Source: Ottelia alismoides
Taxonomy: Eukaryota; Streptophyta; Magnoliopsida; Alismatales; Hydrocharitaceae
Assembly: GCA_037367405.1 (NCBI GenBank)
Contig: JAZKJV010011598.1
Span: 930,001-994,000 of the forward strand
Direction: 5' to 3'
Length of the DNA stretch: 64,000 nt
Below are positions 59,551 through 64,000 of the stretch, piece by piece. Numbering within the stretch: position 1 is the stretch's first letter; each line of letters begins with the position of its first letter. The notes under the pieces are model-generated. The model searched no databases. It was not told the origin of the DNA and saw only the letters and a program-made list of their open reading frames with translations. The position numbers and the translations under genes are program-made.

Positions 59551-61008
59551 GCTCGCCACGTGTATAAGTGGCTTCATCAGCGCTGTTGGTTGGCGTGTGG
59601 ATTGGGGGTATTTTGCACTTTCACCCCTCTACCTTTTTGTATTTTGTTTTAGTATGAACACATTCGAGCGTAATAAGTTTTGTATTATTTGAAACAAAGG
59701 ACCTCAAGCTTTATCTCTTTACATTTTAGTTCTTGTCCACGTCATCTCACGTGTTGTCCCTCGTGAGGTGACTTTTGAAATATTTGCATTTTGTACCTTA
59801 TACTTCCAAGCATGCTATTAAGTGATCTAATTGTTTTCATTATTTGCAAAAAGCTATGCAAGATGTAGCTTTTATTTTTATGCTTTTTATTTTTATAAAT
59901 ATTTTTATTGTTGCAAAAATTGTAGACACTTAATTTAAGTGCCTGACATATTGCTGAATGACATATATTATTTGCATGGCATTTTATTGCATTTTTTAAT
60001 TTATTAAAATTACAAAGCAAGCATTTTTGTTATGTTCAAGTTTTAATATCCCAAAATTATAAAAACACCTTTAAAAATTCCAAAAAAATTATGTTAGGTA
60101 TATTACTATACATCCTACCTTAGGACCAAAATTTATTAAAAATGATAAAAAAATTTTAAAAGTCATAAAACCATTAAAACACTAAAAAATCAGTAAAAAA
60201 TCATTAGAAATATCAAAATATTATCTTCCATCTTATATTTTTCATTAAATATAGTATATATTAAAAACAGTTTCAAGAATTTTTAAGCCTAATATTTATT
60301 TTGAAAACCTCAAACAATTAGGATATATTATTTTATCACTTTTTTTTACTTTTTAATACTCAAAAAATACATAAAAAACAGCAAAAAATCTATTAAAAAT
60401 AATAAAGATAGAGAAAAATATTAAAAACACAAAAATATTTATCTACTATATTGTAAGCATATTTATGTATATTTAAAAATATAAAATCCTATATATACTA
60501 TATATATCACATATTACTTATATAGTATATATTATCATTATTACACATAATTATATATATTTTATTTTAAAAATCAACAAGAAACTAAAAAATTGCAAAA
60601 TTTAAAAGAAAGAATTAAAAATATAAAATATAAAAATATAAAAAATATAAAACCCATAAAAATCCATAAAAAATCATATATAACTCCACAAAAATCAGAA
60701 AAAGGCTAAAAAGTTCAAAAAAAAAGATTATTATTAATCATCAATAATTGTACCTATCCTTAGTTTTTCTTATTGGTTCAACACCTACACTTACGTACTA
60801 TACACTTATTTTGTCGAGTACAATAAATTTCACCTCACTCAGTTTGCATTGCATATGTTATTCATGGGTTGATTATTGATTTATTCAGATTGTTTGAGTT
60901 CCGAGTGTCGATAGAGGGCCGATATAGTGATTTCCAGATCCGATCTATTGGACACCGCATGCTCCTCAAAGGCCCGACGTTAGATACCTTGAGCAAGATA
61001 GATTGTCA
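59551..61008 (+). repeat. L0 solo LTR, segment B
   Basis: Continues L0 after E1 with a TTTTGCACTTTCACCCC stretch, long A-rich sequence (60050-60730) and the LTR end GATTGTCA, followed by GGTCC (61009-61013). AT-rich homopolymer sequence similar in style to the end of the E1 LTR; no gene. Confidence 0.72.
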
Positions 61009-61497
61009 GGTCCCAAAAACCAAGTTTCACATATGAACTATGATTTTTTTGAATTTGGTATTGTTTTGTAGATAAATAAATGTACATTAATTCAAAAGTA
61101 AGTAGAGGTTCATAGGAGGCTGCATGTGAGAGATAATGGACTTTGCAACTTTTTATCTCAAAATTAGGGTTTGAGTTTATTTGACAACTATACAAGTTAG
61201 CATTTTTTTAAATAATTTTCCTTTATAAATTTATGTTATATGCACACAAAGAAGTTGATTTTATTTGATTTGGAGTTAATGAAAAATAATTAAAAATAAG
61301 GGTAGTTATGAGATATACATGTGTTTATTTACACCGAATTTTTGGCTTCTTATTTACATAATTATGAATGCTAAAAAATAATAATTAATTACTCATAAGT
61401 AAATGCTAAGAATGTAATTTAGATGATTAGATAATTAATTACTTGGAAAGAGAGCTCTATTTTCAGCTTTTAGAGTGATGAATCATAGATTCATCAA
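61009..61497 (-). repeat. E7 Athila LTR, segment B (U3 start)
   Basis: Matches the E3 LTR end region in order (GGTCCCAAAA..., then the LTR head). On the minus strand it starts TGATGAATCTATGATTCATCA, a perfect 8-bp palindrome with a 5-nt loop. No polypurine tract lies outside it, so this is a 5' or solo LTR. Confidence 0.72.
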
Positions 61498-61554
61498 AAC
61501 CCAACTGGGTAAAAACCACATCCTTAGTCGATGGATTCAGGATTTCTGACGAGA
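61498..61554. other. 57 bp of unassigned sequence
   Basis: Lies between the outer end of E7 and the start of E8. It matches no element recognised here and may be the oldest target DNA in the window; too short to classify. Confidence 0.4.
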
Positions 61555-62945
61555 AGATGAATATCCATTCGTCTACCTTTATTCTTCCATTTTGTCTTTA
61601 AATCCCTTGTTAGATACTTGTAAATACAACTCATTTGCATAAATTAACACATAACATTTATATGTAATTAACAAATTAATACAATATTTAAACCTAAAAT
61701 TAAAGAATAAAGAAAAGATAAGAAAAATAATGGAAATATCAAATATACTGACCGACCCTAAACCCCTAGACCAAGTCAAATATTAACTAGGTTGACTAGG
61801 AATAAAGTAAGGTGAGATAAGGGCCACATAGCTGTACAAAACCCTAATACCATATACTGTGTAAATAGATCAATATTACACTATTTTATTCTTTATTATA
61901 CACACCTCAAATAATAAAATGTTAAACATAAAACTTTTACATAATAATGTATAGAAAACTAGAAAAATAATTGCTAAAATAAACCATGCACAGTGCACAT
62001 GGTACACATAGATGAAAAGTCGCAAACAAAACTTCAACGATCAATATCTACTCCACATGAACTTAAATTGAACCAACACTCACCTATATTGTATTTCAAA
62101 CTAAATGATCTATCTAATGAAGGTATTTTCTTTGAAAATGGAGCTAAGATACAAAAGCTAGCTTTTCAGGGTATTATTGTACTCGGGCAACTGTACAAAT
62201 AGCCGATTATTTTATTCTTTATATTTTTACTCTCTATATATTTTTAAATATTGTATATATTATATAAAACATAAATAAAAACATTTAAAAAGATACTGAA
62301 ATAAATAATACATTATAATATATAGGTCTACTATACCTATAATTTACATGCATCTATTTATTTACACTAATAAACAAAGTAATAAAAATACAAAAAAATA
62401 CATAAATACATATTAAATAATATTATAAATATATAAAATATTTAAATATAATATTATTTATAATACATAAAAATAAAAATATATACATAAAATACAAGTA
62501 TATATACTTATATATACACATGTAAATATTAACATCTCATAAATAAGGTTGTAAAATAAATAAAAATCATAGTTTATAAAACTAGAAACATTTTTATGTT
62601 TTAAGTTTCATTTAATAAATTCATTTACTACTTTATATTTAATTTATACATATTTTTCCTCCTATTTTGTCTTGATTTGGTCCTACGTGGACCAATCAGG
62701 ATGCAACGGGGGCCAACCCGCTCGATTAACACCCCCTACACAGTCCCATTTCCTCCCCGTATGCCTTCCTTGTGCAAACACCCACTTTTTTGAATTTTCA
62801 TGCTTCCTCCCCTTCTCTTTTCACCTCGAGCCCTTCACTAACTCTGTTCCTCTCATCACTCTCTACCACCCCATATCCATAGCCTCCACCGACCCTTTCT
62901 GCCCTTCATGCAACCTTCTTCCCAAAGTCGACTCTTCACCATGTC

Positions 62946-62954
62946 TATAAATAA
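62946..62954 (+). promoter_or_regulatory. E8 LTR TATA box
   Basis: TATAAATAA followed by AGCTCCCCACTTTAATTCC; same relative place as the E1, E2 and L0 boxes. Confidence 0.62.
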
Positions 62955-63157
62955 AGCTCCCCACTTTAATTCCTTTTTCTGATCCTTCTTTTTCCCCCGT
63001 AACCCAAATCCCTTCAGTGTGTGAGTCAATTGGTGACAACAGGAAGCCCTCTGGGTGTTGGCGAGAAGGGCAGCCGAAGAAGATGATCCGCCATCATCGA
63101 GCTTCATCTCTGATGGGGTCTTATGTTCATTAGTTCCTACCAAGTTTGAGATGCTAG

Positions 63158-63568
63158 GTAGAATTTTCCTTATGTATTTTCATTCCTTTGCGTAATCTCG
63201 CATTTAATTTCACTTCTGTCTTCTTTATATATCGTAATATCTTAGATTGTAGTTCGTTGGAGCTTCAACTCTAGCCATCTATTCACCGTGAAATCCACTG
63301 TCCCCAACAAGCCTGATCATATCATTTCCTTCCCTATCATTTTCTCCATATGTTTTACCCATTTTCCATCTTGATCTTACTCAGATCAGCGAATCGAGTC
63401 TCACCTCCACCGCATCGCTGGAGACTCATTGCCCCTCCATTTCTCTGTGCTTGTTAGCTTCAAAATGGGACGAGGAGCATCGCCCTCGTGCCCTTAACCC
63501 TTTCGTACAAGAGCTAGGGCCATGAGAAGCACATGGAAACCCAATAGATCTGGGAAGTTCATTCTCAG
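63158..63568 (+). other. Candidate intron inside the E8 LTR (411 nt)
   Basis: Donor GCTAG|GTAGAA, 212 nt after the TATA box, and acceptor TTCTCAG|GTCATT. Weaker pair than in E1 and E4; included because the position corresponds. Confidence 0.3.
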
Positions 63569-64000
63569 GTCATTGAAGAAGAAATCACCTCTGAGCCGAG
63601 GCCCGGAGCTTCTGGAGCAGTTCTGCTGATGCAGAAGGTTCCCATGCTTGTATTGGGCTAATTAGCATCGAGGAAGGATGCTGGAGCAATGAGGAAACAT
63701 GGATCGAAGTGGAGACATGGAAGAGTTCTACCCCGTTCTTCCAAGCATAGTCTAGGTCGTTGGATGAAGATCACGACACAGATCTATTCTGGGCCGTCCA
63801 ATCAAGGCGAAACACTGTGCCTTGATAGCCCTTGGATCATAAGTGAAGCACACGACTCACCCATGACCGTCCATTAGCACCCTACGCACGCCGCACGAGC
63901 CACCCTGAGTAATTGCATAGGGACCCTCCCACATTTTTGTATTTCAATCTAGGATTGTAAAATAAATATCATGCGAAAAAACTTTAGGTTTATTTGTCGT

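Larger units (their letters stand above)
14648..61008 (+). mobile_element. L0: Athila solo LTR, split by E1
   Basis: The two pieces (14648-16963 and 59551-61008) add up to about 3.77 kb, close to the E1 LTR length. The start TCATGAATCTCCATTTCATCA is the usual LTR head with one change; the end is GATTGTCA. Both sides are flanked by GGTCC, a perfect 5-bp TSD, and no primer site or coding sequence adjoins, so this is a solo LTR left by LTR-LTR recombination. It hosts the full E1 element. Confidence 0.75.
61555..64000 (+). repeat. E8: Athila-like LTR, truncated by the window edge
   Basis: Starts AGATGAATATCCATTCGTC, a mutated form of the family head. Its U3 order resembles L0 (GACCCTAAACCCCTAGACCAAGTC, then AT-rich, then GGACCAATCAGG, then CT-rich). 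It contains a TATA box and a candidate splice pair. No polypurine tract precedes it. Whether it is a 5' or solo LTR cannot be seen here. ORFs are shadows. Confidence 0.72.

Noticed and set aside
60945..60985. AAAGGCCCGACGTTAG considered as a degenerate tRNA-Asp primer site that would make L0 a 5' LTR
   Set aside because: The match to TGGCGCCGTTGCCGGGG is poor, and the perfect GGTCC duplication places the LTR end at 61008, downstream of it.
1..64000. Host genes, tRNA, rRNA or organellar insertions
   Set aside because: All readable protein similarity belongs to retrotransposon gag or pol. No tRNA cloverleaf, rRNA core sequence or organelle gene was recognised by eye; a tRNA or profile search could still find short fragments.

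Overview
This window looks like deep plant heterochromatin. It is a stack of nested transposable elements, and I could recognise no host protein-coding gene and no tRNA or rRNA gene. The evidence for a flowering plant is: Ty3/gypsy LTR retrotransposons of the Athila lineage (very long 3-4 kb LTRs, a tRNA-Asp-type primer binding site, the gag-end motif TLRSGRT, an FMDD reverse-transcriptase box and an integrase of the WGIDFMGPF type); one Tekay/Del-like chromovirus with an initiator-Met primer site; and hAT-type MITEs with TAGGGATG-like ends. I cannot name the species. All pol and gag genes are broken, with many TG/CA changes of the kind expected from decay of methylated cytosines.

Layout, using my own labels E1-E8, L0 and M1-M3. 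The outermost layer is a minus-strand Athila LTR, E7 (13480-14647 and 61009-61497). Left of it lies a minus-strand chromovirus, E6 (8922-13479). E6 was itself hit by a minus-strand Athila element, E5 (1-8921), whose 5' LTR contains the deletion derivative E4 (3594-8355). E7 is also split by a solo LTR, L0 (14648-61008; TSD GGTCC on both sides). L0 was split by a full-size plus-strand Athila element, E1 (16964-59550).

E1 carries three insertions. E2 (24673-33916) is a plus-strand Athila derivative lying in E1 gag, with 5-bp TSD GTCGG/GTCAG. M2 (40450-40948) is a hAT MITE in the E1 3' UTR. M3 (43457-57379) is a hAT MITE in the E1 3' LTR. M3 contains the best-preserved element, E3 (43707-57121, minus strand; TSD GTTTG on both sides). 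The deepest chain is five levels: E7 > L0 > E1 > M3 > E3. A further plus-strand Athila LTR, E8, starts near 61555 and runs off the right edge.

The most interesting signals are not genes. First, every Athila element whose 3' untranslated region survives carries a small array of stem-loops just after pol. Their distal arm plus G-run copies the polypurine tract (AAGTATAGGGGG), and their stem extensions differ between copies yet stay complementary. Second, every LTR of this group begins with a short palindrome (TGATGAA...TTCATCA). Third, several LTRs, including old and diverged ones, share a donor/acceptor pair downstream of the TATA box, exactly 370 nt apart in three of them, that could be an intron inside the LTR. 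Fourth, E4 ends in an inverted copy of its own LTR tip, with the breakpoint at a 14-bp palindrome, as expected from fold-back synthesis.
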